A stretch of DNA of 64,000 nt, from the NCBI RefSeq assembly GCF_900100115.1, contig NZ_FNKL01000003.1:558001-622000 (forward strand), in the 5' to 3' direction. Each line of letters starts with the position of its first letter. Position 1 is the first letter of the stretch. Below are positions 17,139-25,713 of the stretch, piece after piece. A model generated the notes under the pieces. The model saw only the letters and a program-made list of their open reading frames with translations, was not told the DNA's origin and did no database searches. The stretch comes from Chryseobacterium soldanellicola. GTDB taxonomy: Bacteria; Bacteroidota; Bacteroidia; Flavobacteriales; Weeksellaceae. The translations under genes and the position numbers were made by a program.

Positions 17139-17291
17139 ATGGCAAAGAAAGTAGTAGCAACCCTACAAAGCGGACAGTCAAAAAAAATGACTAAAGTTGT
17201 GAAAATGGTGAAGTCTTCTAAATCAGGAGCTTACGTTTTCGAAGAAAAAGTAATGAATGCAGACGAAGTTGACGGTTATTTGAAAAAATAA
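17139..17291 (+). CDS. DUF4295 protein, Bacteroidota-specific ribosomal protein bL38
   Basis: A 50-residue basic protein (starts MAKKVVATLQSGQSKKMTKV, ends EVDGYLKK) that matches DUF4295. This family is restricted to Bacteroidota and has been identified as ribosomal protein bL38 in the Flavobacterium johnsoniae ribosome (from memory). It lies 19 bases downstream of rpmG and just before a strong terminator, which supports a ribosomal role. It is short enough to be missed by routine ORF cut-offs. Confidence 0.85.
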   Translation: MAKKVVATLQSGQSKKMTKVVKMVKSSKSGAYVFEEKVMNADEVDGYLKK

Positions 17292-17312
17292 TCTCCACTT
17301 TATTTACAATAT

Positions 17313-17344
17313 AAAAAACTACTCATCTTTTGGGTAGTTTTTTT
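17313..17344 (+). terminator. Terminator of the ribosomal cluster
   Basis: Stem AAAAAACTACTC / GGGTAGTTTTTT with a seven-base loop, ending in a T run. The likely ftsY -7 box begins three bases after it, so terminator and promoter nearly overlap. Confidence 0.85.
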
Positions 17345-17346
17345 GT

Positions 17347-17354
17347 TATCTTTG
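17347..17354 (+). promoter_or_regulatory. -7 promoter box of ftsY
   Basis: TATCTTTG matches TAnnTTTG exactly and would give a leader of about 40 bases before the ATG at 17402. It rules out the longer frame that opens at 17330. Confidence 0.6.
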
Positions 17355-17401
17355 TTATAAAGAGAGACACACAACATCTTATATCAAATCTAAATTCTAA
17401 T

Positions 17402-18355
17402 ATGAGTTGGTTTAAAAACATTTTCAAAAAAGAAGAAAAAGAAACTTTAGATAAAGGACTAGAAAAATCCAGTCAAGGTTTTTTTGAAAAAATGACTAAA
17501 GCCGTAGTCGGCAAAAGCAAAGTAGATGATGAAGTACTGGATAATCTGGAAGAAATACTGATCGCATCCGATGTCGGCGCATCTACAACCATCAAAATTA
17601 TAGAAAGAATTGAAGAGCGTGTTGCAAGAGATAAATATGTAAGTGTAGGCGAATTAGATCAAATTCTTCGTGACGAGATTTCAGGTTTATTGCTTGAAAA
17701 CCCTCATGCAGGAACCGGAAATATAGATGAATCCAAAAAACCTTACGTCATCATGGTTGTGGGCGTAAACGGTGTAGGAAAAACTACAACAATCGGAAAA
17801 CTTGCCCATCAGTTTAAATCAGAAGGTAAAAAAGTTGTTTTGGGAGCTGCAGACACCTTTAGAGCTGCTGCTGTCGATCAATTAACGATCTGGAGTGAAA
17901 GAGTCGGCGTTCCTATTGTAAAGCAGGATATGGGCTCTGATCCGGCGTCCGTTGCCTTTGATACTGTTCAAAGTGCAAAAGCGCAGGGAGCGGATGTTGT
18001 CATCATTGATACAGCCGGAAGGCTTCATAATAAAATTAACCTGATGAACGAGCTTTCAAAAATTAAAAGAGTAATGCAAAAGGTAATTCCTGATGCGCCT
18101 CACGAGATTTTATTGGTGCTTGACGGTTCTACAGGACAAAACGCTTTTGAGCAGGCAAAACAGTTTACAGCCGCAACAGAAGTAAATGCATTAGCAGTAA
18201 CAAAACTTGACGGAACAGCAAAAGGAGGCGTTGTAATAGGCATTTCCGATCAGTTCCAAATTCCCGTAAAATATATTGGTGTCGGTGAAAAGATGCAGGA
18301 CCTGCAATTGTTTAATGGTACGGAATTTGTTGACTCATTCTTCAAGAAAAGATGA
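17402..18355 (+). CDS. ftsY: Signal recognition particle receptor FtsY
   Basis: SRP receptor GTPase that docks ribosome-nascent chain complexes at the inner membrane. 317 residues with a short acidic/basic N-terminal region (MSWFKNIFKKEEKE), the helical N domain, and the G domain with P-loop GVNGVGKTTTIGKLA, DTFRAAAVDQL, DTAGRLHNK, and TKLDGTAKGG. The start at 17402 is chosen because the -7 box precedes it and because SWFKNIF is the usual FtsY beginning in this group. Follows the ribosomal cluster. Confidence 0.96.
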   Translation: MSWFKNIFKKEEKETLDKGLEKSSQGFFEKMTKAVVGKSKVDDEVLDNLEEILIASDVGASTTIKIIERIEERVARDKYVSVGELDQILRDEISGLLLENPHAGTGNIDESKKPYVIMVVGVNGVGKTTTIGKLAHQFKSEGKKVVLGAADTFRAAAVDQLTIWSERVGVPIVKQDMGSDPASVAFDTVQSAKAQGADVVIIDTAGRLHNKINLMNELSKIKRVMQKVIPDAPHEILLVLDGSTGQNAFEQAKQFTAATEVNALAVTKLDGTAKGGVVIGISDQFQIPVKYIGVGEKMQDLQLFNGTEFVDSFFKKR

Positions 18356-18425
18356 TTTTTATCATGTTTTCCCTATATTAATAAAAACAAATTCATTAAA
18401 ATATTAACAATTAAAAATTTGAACT

Positions 18426-18689
18426 ATGGGATTTATAACATGGATTTTATTCGGTCTTATTGCGGGTGCAATTGCAAAACTGATCATGCCGGGAACTCAG
18501 GGAGGAGGCTGGCTTATCACAATTATCTTAGGAATTGTGGGAGCTTTTATAGGTGGTGCAATTGGAGTTTACGTTCTTCATTGGGGTGATGTAACGTCTT
18601 TCTGGAATCCTAGAAGCTGGATTCTGGCAATTGGAGGGGCTTTAATCGTACTCTGGATTTATGGAATGGCAACGAAAAGAAGCAGCTAA
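18426..18689 (+). CDS. GlsB/YeaQ/YmgE family membrane protein
   Basis: An 87-residue protein with three hydrophobic helices. ITWILFGLIAGAIAKLIMPG, then GGWLITIILGIVGAFIGGAIG, are the glycine-rich signature of the transglycosylase-associated (GlsB/YeaQ/YmgE) family, often induced in stress. The third helix ends at the C-terminus. No enzymatic activity is established. It is a single-gene unit with a strong terminator. Confidence 0.9.
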   Translation: MGFITWILFGLIAGAIAKLIMPGTQGGGWLITIILGIVGAFIGGAIGVYVLHWGDVTSFWNPRSWILAIGGALIVLWIYGMATKRSS

Positions 18690-18710
18690 AATATTTACAT
18701 AAAAAAAATA

Positions 18711-18743
18711 AAACGGCGGATTTGAAATTCAAATCCGCCGTTT
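18711..18743. terminator. Bidirectional terminator between glsB-like gene and sppA
   Basis: Two perfect 16-nt arms, AAACGGCGGATTTGAA (18711-18726) and its reverse complement (18728-18743). A run of A residues on the left acts as the T run for sppA on the minus strand; on the plus strand the stem closes with TTT. Confidence 0.85.
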
Positions 18744-18764
18744 CTGTGTACAATATAATTTAGT

Positions 18765-20522
18765 TTAGTTTATCTTAATTTGATAAGGCATTTCCATTTT
18801 AACCTCAGATTGCAGCTTTCTTTTTTCTATCACCTGCTGTAATATCTCATAATTTGCATTTCCAATTTTATTTTTAATCACTCTTGCAGAAATATCATCT
18901 TCATTAAAATCTTTGAAAATCTGCTCAAACGGAGACATGCTTTTTGGATAAGAAGCGACATGATAAGATTTTAAGCTGGCTTTTTGAGCAGCATATTTTA
19001 CAGCGTCATTCAACGTTCCCAGCTCATCCACCAAACCGATTTGCTTGGCTCTTACCCCGCTCCAGACTCTTCCGCCACCGATATTATCGATCTGCTCAAA
19101 AGTTTTTTTCCTGTTTTGTGTCACAAAATGTACAAATCTTTTGTATGTTCCTTCTACGCTTTTTGTAATTAAATTTACCCCATAAGGAGTAACACCATTC
19201 AGAGCAGAATAATATTGAGAATTGGCATTTGTAGAAACAATATCTGAACGAATCCCGTTTTTATTTGCAATATCTTTATAATAAGGAATCACTCCAAAAA
19301 CTCCGATCGAGCCGGTTAATGTATTCGGTTCAGAATAAATTTTATCTGCTGCCATCGCAATATAATACCCTCCTGAAGCCGCATAATCCCCGAAAGAAAC
19401 AACAAGTGGTTTTGTTTTTTTCAGTTGCTGAAGTTCAAATAAAATTTCATCAGACGCATTGGCACTTCCTCCTGGTGAATTAATCCTGAAAACGACCGCT
19501 TTTACCTTATCATCTTTTTGGAGATCTTTGATATATTTAATATAAGTTTCAGAATTGATATCATTGTAATTATCACCATTATTAATAGAGCCCGAAGCAT
19601 ATAATACCGCTACTCTATCTCCGGATTTTTCGCCTTCAGCATAAGAGCTGATGTAGCTGCTTAATGATATTTTGTTTAATTTATCTTTTTCTTTTAAGCT
19701 TAATTTAGATTTAATAATTTCATCATATTCGGTTTTCTGGATTAATTTATCCGCCAGTTTATATTTTAATCCCAACTCAGGAATCATCCCGTATAGACTA
19801 TCTACAACGGTTCTGAACTGTGCCGTATCTATTTTTCTTGATGCAGCAATTTTCGTTGAAGTATTTTTCCAGATATCATTTAATAAAGTACCCAATTGCT
19901 CTTTATTTTCAGGTGAAATATCGTTTCTGATAAAAGGCTCGACTGCAGATTTAAATTTTCCGTGACGGATAACCTCGATCCCGATACCATATTTTTCAGC
20001 AAAATCTTTAAAGAAAGTAACTTCAGTAGCAAGCCCCTTCAACTCGATCATTCCTGATGGATTTAAGTAATACTGATCCGCGACAGATCCCAAATAATAA
20101 GCGGATTGGGAAACTCCATTTCCATACGCATAAACAAATTTTCCGCTTTTTTTGAAATCCTGGATTGCGTTTCGCAAATCGTCAATTTGTGTAATTCCCG
20201 CATTCAGGACATCAGCTTCGATACTTATCCCTTTTATGTTATCATCATCTTTTGCTTTATATATTGCTTCAATAGCATCATATATAAGAATATTTTTCTT
20301 TTGATTACTTACATTAAATAATCCGGTTTGCTCCTCAGTAGGGCTGTCTATAATGTTTGTCTTTAAATTTATAGTTAATACAGAATTCTTTTTTACAGTG
20401 ACCGTTTTATCGCTGCTCATCGAGCTAAACACGAGCAACATGATAAAAAAGAAGAAAAATACGGCACATAATATGACAATAGCAACTATATTTGCCAGGA
20501 CGTTTTTAAAAAAACTTTTCAT
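18765..20522 (-). CDS. sppA: Signal peptide peptidase SppA, 67K type
   Basis: A 585-residue double-domain SppA, a membrane-anchored serine protease that degrades released signal peptides on the outer face of the inner membrane. One N-terminal helix (NIVAIVILCAVFFFFFIM). The Ser-Lys dyad is visible: Lys in KFKSAVEPFIRND (N domain) and Ser in GDYAASGGYYIAMAAD (C domain), next to RINSPGGSANASDEI. The length matches the long proteobacterial form. Divergent from folK; the two starts are only 19 bases apart. Confidence 0.95.
   Translation of the reverse strand: MKSFFKNVLANIVAIVILCAVFFFFFIMLLVFSSMSSDKTVTVKKNSVLTINLKTNIIDSPTEEQTGLFNVSNQKKNILIYDAIEAIYKAKDDDNIKGISIEADVLNAGITQIDDLRNAIQDFKKSGKFVYAYGNGVSQSAYYLGSVADQYYLNPSGMIELKGLATEVTFFKDFAEKYGIGIEVIRHGKFKSAVEPFIRNDISPENKEQLGTLLNDIWKNTSTKIAASRKIDTAQFRTVVDSLYGMIPELGLKYKLADKLIQKTEYDEIIKSKLSLKEKDKLNKISLSSYISSYAEGEKSGDRVAVLYASGSINNGDNYNDINSETYIKYIKDLQKDDKVKAVVFRINSPGGSANASDEILFELQQLKKTKPLVVSFGDYAASGGYYIAMAADKIYSEPNTLTGSIGVFGVIPYYKDIANKNGIRSDIVSTNANSQYYSALNGVTPYGVNLITKSVEGTYKRFVHFVTQNRKKTFEQIDNIGGGRVWSGVRAKQIGLVDELGTLNDAVKYAAQKASLKSYHVASYPKSMSPFEQIFKDFNEDDISARVIKNKIGNANYEILQQVIEKRKLQSEVKMEMPYQIKIN
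20487..20494 (+). promoter_or_regulatory. -7 promoter box of folK, inside the sppA 5' end
   Basis: TATATTTG matches TAnnTTTG exactly. It lies within the opposite-strand first codons of sppA and 47 bases before the folK ATG. The 19-base gap between the genes leaves no room for two conventional promoters. Confidence 0.5.
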
Positions 20523-20541
20523 AAATCAATCATTTTCTAAT

Positions 20542-20955
20542 ATGTCGCAACATAAAGTGGTTTTGTTACTCGGAAGTAATCTGGGAGATCAAAAAAAAAA
20601 TTTGGAGACAGCCCTTGAAAAGATCAGAGAAAAGGGAATAGAAATATTAAAAATTAGTGAATTTTTAATATCCGAACCGGTAGAGTTTGTCAGTTCCAAT
20701 ATTTTTTGTAATATTGCAACAATAATATTTACAGATCTTTCACCAATTCAACTGCTTGATTTTGTTAAAAGTATTGAAATTGAGATGGGAAGATTTAATG
20801 ATTCAAAAATATCCGGAGGCTATACTGATAGAATAATAGATATAGATATCATTAAGTATAATGAAATTAGGTTCACATCAGAAAGGTTAGAAATCCCTCA
20901 TAAAAAACATCTTTTTGAAAGGGAATTTTCTAAGATATTATTAAAAAATTTATAA
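20542..20955 (+). CDS. folK: HPPK, 2-amino-4-hydroxy-6-hydroxymethyldihydropteridine diphosphokinase
   Basis: Pyrophosphokinase of folate synthesis. 137 residues, on the short side for HPPK. The start VVLLLGSNLGDQKKNLETAL and the HPPK signature DRIIDIDII (usually RTLDLDI) are present, with SEPVEFVSSNIFCNIA in between. The ATG at 20542 is used because earlier in-frame starts lie within sppA and would add an unrelated N-terminus. folB, another folate gene, is at 58641. An outer-membrane protein gene follows after 22 bases. Confidence 0.92.
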   Translation: MSQHKVVLLLGSNLGDQKKNLETALEKIREKGIEILKISEFLISEPVEFVSSNIFCNIATIIFTDLSPIQLLDFVKSIEIEMGRFNDSKISGGYTDRIIDIDIIKYNEIRFTSERLEIPHKKHLFEREFSKILLKNL

Positions 20956-20977
20956 AATAAAACATAAAACATATTGT

Positions 20978-22090
20978 ATGAAATTAGGTTTATTATTATT
21001 GGCCGCTTTGCCTATTGCTACTTATGCTCAGGACAGTATTAAAGTTAGTTCATCTAACGAGTACCCAAATACTTTCTCCTCAGGCTCAGCCAATGTCCAA
21101 CCTTTCGACAACAAGGCTAGAAGATTTAACGACTGGTCGGTCTCGGTAGGGGGTGGTGCAGCATTTATGGTTCATTCGGATCTTAGATCTATAACTAAGG
21201 ATAAGACGAATTGGGGATATAATGCGTATGTAAGCTTGGACAAGCAAATTTCCCACACATTTGGATTAAGCCTTGCTTATCAAAGAGGTGAAACTAAGCA
21301 ACAAGCTCAGTTAGACGGTGCTGCAGGAATCGCAGCAGGTATTGGTCACGCTAATACTAAGTATAATCAAATTGCTTTAATTGGAGACATCAACTTCTCA
21401 AACTTATTAAGAAGAGTTGATAATCATTCTCCATACAGATGGGCTTTACACGGTTATGCTGGTATCGGTTTCCAAAACTTTAATACATCTTTGCATGACA
21501 ACAACGAATTCAGATGGAGTACATCACCTGCGAGAGTTCCTCTTTTTATTGATCAGGAGCTTAATATTGCATCGTTCTACTCTCAATTCGGTCTTGGTTT
21601 GAAATATAACATTTCCAACCGTATTGATATCGAAGCGAGAACAATGTATATCATCAGTGGTGATGATGAATTTGATGGTGGCGGTTGGGCTGGCCCTGCT
21701 GACTATGATGTCAATTCTAAAGTCTCTAAGTATAACATGATCAACGATTCCCGTTCAGATAATATGTGGACGGTAAGTTTAGGTTTATCATTTAAGCTTG
21801 GAAAACATATGTCTCATTTAACGTGGCATGATCCTTTGCAGGAAGCTTATTACAGAGCAAATGTTCTTGAAAACGCTTCTACAGATTTAGTAGTTTGTGA
21901 AAAAGGAGATAATGACAACGATGGAGTATGTGACGACTGGGACAGAGAACTGAATACTCCTGCAGGAGCAAGAGTTGACGGTGCCGGTGTTGCTTTAGAC
22001 ATGGATCTTGACGGAGTTATCGATTTATATGACAAGTGCGTTACTGTTCCTGGATCACCTGATAACAATGGATGTCCTACAGGCAAATAA
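20978..22090 (+). CDS. Outer-membrane beta-barrel protein with type 3 repeats, lacking the OmpA domain
   Basis: A 370-residue protein with a Sec signal (ends ATYAQ), a P40-like beta-barrel (about 25-275) and two to three calcium-binding thrombospondin type 3 repeats (GDNDNDGVCDDWD, then DLDGVIDLYDKC). It is a tandem paralogue of the next gene, with nearly identical stretches (INFSNLLRRVDNHSPYRWA, AGARVDGAGVALD), but stops right after NNGCPTGK, where the paralogue goes on into an OmpA domain. It therefore probably spans the outer membrane without binding peptidoglycan. Confidence 0.85.
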   Translation: MKLGLLLLAALPIATYAQDSIKVSSSNEYPNTFSSGSANVQPFDNKARRFNDWSVSVGGGAAFMVHSDLRSITKDKTNWGYNAYVSLDKQISHTFGLSLAYQRGETKQQAQLDGAAGIAAGIGHANTKYNQIALIGDINFSNLLRRVDNHSPYRWALHGYAGIGFQNFNTSLHDNNEFRWSTSPARVPLFIDQELNIASFYSQFGLGLKYNISNRIDIEARTMYIISGDDEFDGGGWAGPADYDVNSKVSKYNMINDSRSDNMWTVSLGLSFKLGKHMSHLTWHDPLQEAYYRANVLENASTDLVVCEKGDNDNDGVCDDWDRELNTPAGARVDGAGVALDMDLDGVIDLYDKCVTVPGSPDNNGCPTGK

Positions 22091-22166
22091 TCAAAATCTA
22101 AAGTAAAGTAAATAGCTTACTTTAAAAAAAATAAAATCATTTAATTAACTAAATAAAAAATACACT

Positions 22167-23624
22167 ATGAAATTAAGTTTAGCAATTGTTGCACTAGCAT
22201 TAGCTGTTCCTACAGCAGGCTTTGCACAAGACTCAACGGCAGTTTCAAACGGAGAATATCCAAATACGTTTTCTTCTGGTTCTGCTAATGTTTCTCCCTT
22301 TACCCAAAAATCTAAAAGATTCAATGATTGGGCAATCTCTTTTGGTGCTGGTGTACCACTTGTTCAATCTGCCGATTTAACTTCTATTAAAAACGGTAAC
22401 GGTAAAAACCTTTTTGGTTATTCTGCTTACGTTAGTATTGATAAGGCCATTACTCATGCTTTTGGTATTAACTTACAATATGATAGAGGGGAAACAAGAC
22501 AAGGATGGTTCAATACTAAAGATGCAGCCCCTTCAAATGCTTCAGCATATCAGCAGGTGGGTGCAAGAACTCAATATGATGCAATCTCAATATTAGGAGA
22601 TATCAACTTCTCAAACTTATTAAGAAGAGTTGACAATCATTCTCCTTACAGATGGGCTCTACACGGTTATGCAGGTATTGGTACTATAGCTTATAGAGCT
22701 TATCAAAAGGATGAATCTGGCCAAAGAATGGTAACTGAATTGAAACCTTTCAAATTAGGATCTATGTTTGCTCAGGCTGGTGCTGGTCTTAAGTTCAAAG
22801 TTAACAGAAGATTAGATATCGAAGGTAGATTAATGTATGTAGTTACAGGTGATGATGAATTCGATGGTGGAGGTGCACAGTACAGTGCAATCAACCAACG
22901 TGAAGAGCAAACTTCTGATAACTTCTTCAACGCTACTTTAGGTGTTTCTTTAAAATTAGGAAAACACGAATCTCATTTAATGTGGCATGACCCATTACAG
23001 GAAATCTATTACAAATTAGATGTTTTAGCTAACAAAAACCAAGATATTGAAGTTTGTAAAAAAGGAGATGCTGATAATGATGGCGTTTGCGACGATTGGG
23101 ACAGACAACTTGATACTCCTGCAGGTGCAAGAGTTGATGGTGCCGGTGTAGCTTTGGATACAGACTTAGACGGAGTAATTGATCTTTACGATAAGTGTGT
23201 AACTGTTCCTGGACCTGTTGAAAACAACGGTTGTCCTACAACTCCTCCTGTAACACCTACGAAGGTTGATGATACAACTAGAACTTTAGAAGGAATTGAA
23301 TTCGATTTAAATTCAGATAGAATCTTACCTTCTACTACGCCTATTCTTAATAATGCTGTTAGTTATATCAACTCTTCAAACGGTGCTTATACTGTGATCG
23401 GAGCAACTGATACCAGAGCTTCTGATGCTTATAACCAAAAATTATCAGAAAGAAGAGCAAATAGCGTTAAGAATTATTTAATCAAAAATGGTGTTGATTC
23501 TTCTAAATTAAACGCTGTAGGTAGAGGTGAAAAAGACCTTAAATATCCTGAGTGTGAGCCTGCTACTAAATGTCCTGAATGGAAAAACAGAGCAAACAGA
23601 AGAGTTTACTTCGAAGCTAAATAA
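22167..23624 (+). CDS. OmpA family outer-membrane protein
   Basis: A 485-residue outer-membrane protein: Sec signal (ends TAGFAQ), beta-barrel (about 25-280), thrombospondin type 3 repeats (DADNDGVCDDWD, DTDLDGVIDLYDKC), a Pro/Thr linker and a C-terminal OmpA domain (about 370-485) with GIEFDLNSDRILPS, the peptidoglycan-binding region around GATDTRASDAYNQKLSERRA, and NRRVYFEAK. It should tie the outer membrane to peptidoglycan. 76 bases downstream of its truncated paralogue. Confidence 0.92.
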   Translation: MKLSLAIVALALAVPTAGFAQDSTAVSNGEYPNTFSSGSANVSPFTQKSKRFNDWAISFGAGVPLVQSADLTSIKNGNGKNLFGYSAYVSIDKAITHAFGINLQYDRGETRQGWFNTKDAAPSNASAYQQVGARTQYDAISILGDINFSNLLRRVDNHSPYRWALHGYAGIGTIAYRAYQKDESGQRMVTELKPFKLGSMFAQAGAGLKFKVNRRLDIEGRLMYVVTGDDEFDGGGAQYSAINQREEQTSDNFFNATLGVSLKLGKHESHLMWHDPLQEIYYKLDVLANKNQDIEVCKKGDADNDGVCDDWDRQLDTPAGARVDGAGVALDTDLDGVIDLYDKCVTVPGPVENNGCPTTPPVTPTKVDDTTRTLEGIEFDLNSDRILPSTTPILNNAVSYINSSNGAYTVIGATDTRASDAYNQKLSERRANSVKNYLIKNGVDSSKLNAVGRGEKDLKYPECEPATKCPEWKNRANRRVYFEAK

Positions 23625-23646
23625 TAAATATTATTTAAATTATAAT

Positions 23647-23673
23647 AAAGTCACGCATTGCGTGGCTTTTTTT
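23647..23673 (+). terminator. Terminator of the OmpA-family gene
   Basis: Stem AAAGTCACGC / GCGTGGCTTT with a three-base loop followed by seven T residues. Confidence 0.85.
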
Positions 23674-23700
23674 GTTCCAAACTTTTCCTATTTTTACCTT

Positions 23701-25602
23701 ATGATTTCTTCACAGGATTTTCAACAATTAAAATATGAAACCCTTAAACATTTTTGGGGTTACGACAGTTTCAGAGATTCCCAGGAAGGGATTATTGATG
23801 CTGTATTATATGAAAAAGATACATTGGCTCTTTTACCGACTGGAGCCGGAAAATCACTCTGCTATCAACTCCCTGCATTGTTAAAGGAAGGCGTATGTCT
23901 CGTCATTTCACCCTTATTGGCTTTGATGAAGGATCAGGTTAATCAGCTTAAATTTAATCAGATTGAAGCAGAATATTTATCTTCAGAATTAGATGAATTT
24001 GATTCCGAAGTAATTTATAACAGATGCAAAGATGGCCTTACAAAATTGCTGTATGTCTCACCCGAAAGATTGACCAATAAACAGTTTTTACAGAATATTG
24101 AAGAAATTCAACTGTCATTTATTGCGGTAGATGAAGCACATTGTATTTCAGAATGGGGGCAGGATTTCAGACCAAGCTATCAGAATATCAAGGAATTTAG
24201 ACGAAATAATCCCGAAATCGCATGTCTGGCTTTGACGGCAACAGCCACTCCAAAAGTTTTGGAAGAAATTAAAACTAAACTGGAGCTTAAAAATCCCACG
24301 ATTTTTCAAAAAAGCTTTAAAAGAGAAAATATAAAAATCTTTACCGAAGAAGTTTCTGATAAATATCAGCGTATCTTAAATATTCTAAAATACGCAACAA
24401 AATCAGGAATAGTGTATGTAAGAACAAGAAAAGAGGCAGAACAGCTTACTGAATTTCTGCATAAAAATAATTTACAGAATGTAGATTTTTTTCATGCCGG
24501 CTTAACCACGAAAGAAAAAAACACCCGCCAAAATTTCTGGAATAACAGTGCCCAGAATGTGTTAATTTCCACAAATGCCTTTGGAATGGGAATCGATAAA
24601 GACAATGTACGTTTTGTAATTCACTTTTCACCCTCCCCTTCTATTGAAAATTATTATCAGGAAATTGGACGTGCGGGACGGGACGGCAAAAAAAGTTTCG
24701 CTTTTCTTCTTTGGAATAAGCAGGAACTGGTCAATTTTGATCAGATTTTAAAAAATCAAATTCCAAATAAAGAGGAATTTCTAAAGATCATCAGTTACCT
24801 CTACTCTATTTTTCAGGTTGCCGAATTTGAATTACCTGAAAAGGTTTTCCAGTTAAATATGACTGGAATTCAGAATTTTACAAAACTATCAAAGGCTAAA
24901 ATTAATAATGTTCTCACCTTTCTTCACAATCAGGAAATTATTTATTTTAATGATAATAAAAGTCTTTCGTCAATTGAGTTATTGATGAAAGCGGATGAAA
25001 TTGACCAGATTCCTCAGAAAGATTCCTATTTTATAGAGCTTCTATTGCGTTCGATTTCAGGAATTACAAGTCATAAAGTCATGTTTAGCGAACAGCAAGT
25101 GAGTAATAAAATTGGAGTAAGTGTTCATTTAATCAAAGAAAGGCTTAAAGAACTTCAGCAAAAAAATTATATTGAATATATTGATGGAGCGTTGTCCAGC
25201 ATTAAATTTCTAAAACCAAGAGACGAAAGGGTTATTAACAGCTCTTACTGGAAGGTTTTTGAACATATTCAAAGAAATAAAATCCAGAAATGGGAAGAAA
25301 TGAAATTTTACGTTGAAGACAGTCAATATTGTAAAATGAAGCTCATTTTGTCTTATTTTGGAGAAAAAAATACCAAAAACTGCGGAAACTGTTCTGTTTG
25401 TGAAAAAAATAAACAATCCGTTTTCGGACAAAATATTTCATCGGAAATTGTAAGAATTTTAACTAAAAAGCCTGCAACTATTGAAGAGCTATCCGTTCAA
25501 TTGACTTATCACCCGAAAGACAATATTCTGGAAAATTTAATTTATCTTTTAGATTCCGGGAAAATCAAAATGCTGAATTTCATGACCTACGCTTTAGCAT
25601 AA
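23701..25602 (+). CDS. recQ: RecQ family ATP-dependent DNA helicase
   Basis: A 633-residue 3'-5' helicase for recombination and fork repair. Motif I LLPTGAGKSLCYQLP, DEAHCISEWGQDFRP (motif II plus the RecQ aromatic loop), TATATPKV, FGMGIDKDNVRFVIHF and QEIGRAGRDGK are present. A zinc-binding cluster (YCKMKL...NCGNCSVCE) follows the helicase core. No recognisable HRDC domain is seen at the end. The ATG at 23701 is chosen because a longer frame opening at 23527 lies inside the upstream gene and its terminator. Confidence 0.95.
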   Translation: MISSQDFQQLKYETLKHFWGYDSFRDSQEGIIDAVLYEKDTLALLPTGAGKSLCYQLPALLKEGVCLVISPLLALMKDQVNQLKFNQIEAEYLSSELDEFDSEVIYNRCKDGLTKLLYVSPERLTNKQFLQNIEEIQLSFIAVDEAHCISEWGQDFRPSYQNIKEFRRNNPEIACLALTATATPKVLEEIKTKLELKNPTIFQKSFKRENIKIFTEEVSDKYQRILNILKYATKSGIVYVRTRKEAEQLTEFLHKNNLQNVDFFHAGLTTKEKNTRQNFWNNSAQNVLISTNAFGMGIDKDNVRFVIHFSPSPSIENYYQEIGRAGRDGKKSFAFLLWNKQELVNFDQILKNQIPNKEEFLKIISYLYSIFQVAEFELPEKVFQLNMTGIQNFTKLSKAKINNVLTFLHNQEIIYFNDNKSLSSIELLMKADEIDQIPQKDSYFIELLLRSISGITSHKVMFSEQQVSNKIGVSVHLIKERLKELQQKNYIEYIDGALSSIKFLKPRDERVINSSYWKVFEHIQRNKIQKWEEMKFYVEDSQYCKMKLILSYFGEKNTKNCGNCSVCEKNKQSVFGQNISSEIVRILTKKPATIEELSVQLTYHPKDNILENLIYLLDSGKIKMLNFMTYALA

Positions 25603-25701
25603 GTAATGAGTAATTGGTAATGCGAAATGTTTGATGATTAATAGACATGCACAATCTTTAATTTTTTAAATCTTTTAATTTTTAAATAATTTAAAGACCC
25701 T

Positions 25702-25709
25702 TATCTTTG
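25702..25709 (+). promoter_or_regulatory. -7 promoter box of fmt
   Basis: TATCTTTG matches TAnnTTTG exactly. Only four bases separate it from the ATG, so transcription should start at or within a base or two of the start codon. Confidence 0.65.
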
Positions 25710-25713
25710 TAAA

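Noticed and set aside
17330..17401. Upstream extension of ftsY
   Set aside because: The extension covers the ribosomal-cluster terminator and the ftsY -7 box, so it cannot be translated from that transcript.
20353..20541. Upstream extension of folK
   Set aside because: Runs inside the opposite-strand sppA gene; HPPK homology starts at 20542.
23527..23700. Upstream extension of recQ
   Set aside because: Overlaps the end of the OmpA-family gene and its terminator; the RecQ N-terminus begins at 23701.
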